Assembly (NCBI GenBank): GCA_031253705.1
Contig: JAIRVW010000300.1
Location: forward strand, 1 to 5,709
Source: Brucellaceae bacterium
Lineage (GTDB): Bacteria > Pseudomonadota > Alphaproteobacteria > Rhizobiales > Rhizobiaceae
Reading direction: 5' to 3'
Length of the DNA: 5,709 nucleotides
The notes beneath the pieces are model-generated. The model did not search any database, had not been told where the DNA came from, and saw nothing but the letters and a program-made list of their open reading frames with translations. Shown one piece after another: positions 5,563 through 5,709 of this stretch; position 1 is the first letter of the stretch, and each line of letters opens with the position of its first letter. A program made the position numbers and the translations under genes.

Positions 5563-5709
5563 GGGCGGACTTCCTCAAAACCAGATACAGGAAGAAGGCA
5601 CTGCCCAGCACACCGAGAATGGTGCCGACAGGAATCTCATAAGGCGCATTGATCGTACGGCCGATCATATCGCAGATCAGCACCAGCCCCGCGCCAAGCA
5701 GTGCAATCC
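5552..5709 (-). CDS. Iron-siderophore ABC transporter permease, first subunit, C-terminal 51 residues
   Basis: The gene enters from the right edge; only its last 51 codons and TGA (5554-5552) are present. The peptide reads hydrophobic helix IALLGAGLVLICDMIGR, then the short motif YEIPVGTILGVLGSAFFLYLVL (residues 23-44 of the fragment), then a basic tail RKSARGA. The EIPVG(T/I)-LG-LG pattern with a last helix and short charged end is the standard C-terminus of FecCD-family permeases. With the downstream permease it would form the membrane heterodimer of the importer, as FatD/FatC or YclN/YclO do. The reading frame overlaps the start of permease 2 by 11 bases, indicating coupled translation. 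A periplasmic binding protein gene is expected nearby but outside the window. Confidence 0.9.
   Translation of the reverse strand, partial: IALLGAGLVLICDMIGRTINAPYEIPVGTILGVLGSAFFLYLVLRKSARGA

Noticed and set aside
5218..5652. 144-codon plus-strand ORF opposite the permease genes
   Set aside because: It is antisense to two well-supported permease reading frames; its His/Gln/Arg-rich composition is what the reverse of membrane-protein codons gives.

Overview
The window looks like ordinary chromosome from an alphaproteobacterium of the order Hyphomicrobiales (Rhizobiales), most like the Brucella/Ochrobactrum/Pseudochrobactrum group. The grounds are moderate base composition, the alternative (carboxynorspermidine-type) spermidine pathway, and a two-palindrome intergenic element of the RIME / Bru-RS kind. 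Genus is inference; no rRNA or other marker is present.

Left part (1-1581), minus strand: the 5' end of a saccharopine-dehydrogenase-like carboxynorspermidine synthase is cut by the left edge. It is preceded by the complete nspC for carboxynorspermidine decarboxylase. Together these two enzymes make spermidine from putrescine and aspartate semialdehyde. The 136-base gap between them holds two hairpin-forming inverted repeats and a five-codon mini-ORF. The 265-base gap upstream of nspC holds a 12-base perfect inverted repeat, a candidate promoter and a structured leader. The word GCATAAT recurs in both gaps and not, by eye, in the rest of the window.

Middle (1582-3645): a minus-strand pair, GNAT acetyltransferase then carbon-nitrogen hydrolase of the RimI-associated nitrilase class, coupled through a TGATG junction. 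The hydrolase carries a small tandem duplication at its C-terminus. A SnoaL-like, ketosteroid-isomerase-related protein is transcribed divergently on the plus strand.

Right part (3646-5709): a mosaic palindromic element separates the convergent SnoaL-like gene from a minus-strand iron-siderophore ABC importer. The importer reads permease 1 (cut by the right edge), permease 2 and ATPase, all with overlapping start/stop codons. It is of the FatDCE / YclNOP / CeuBCD type. The substrate-binding protein is not in the window.

I see no phage, insertion sequence, CRISPR array, RNA gene or clearly new system. The points most worth a second look are the recurring GCATAAT inverted repeats around the polyamine genes, the unfused GNAT plus nitrilase pair beside them, the reinitiation-like start of the first gene, and the duplicated hydrolase tail.
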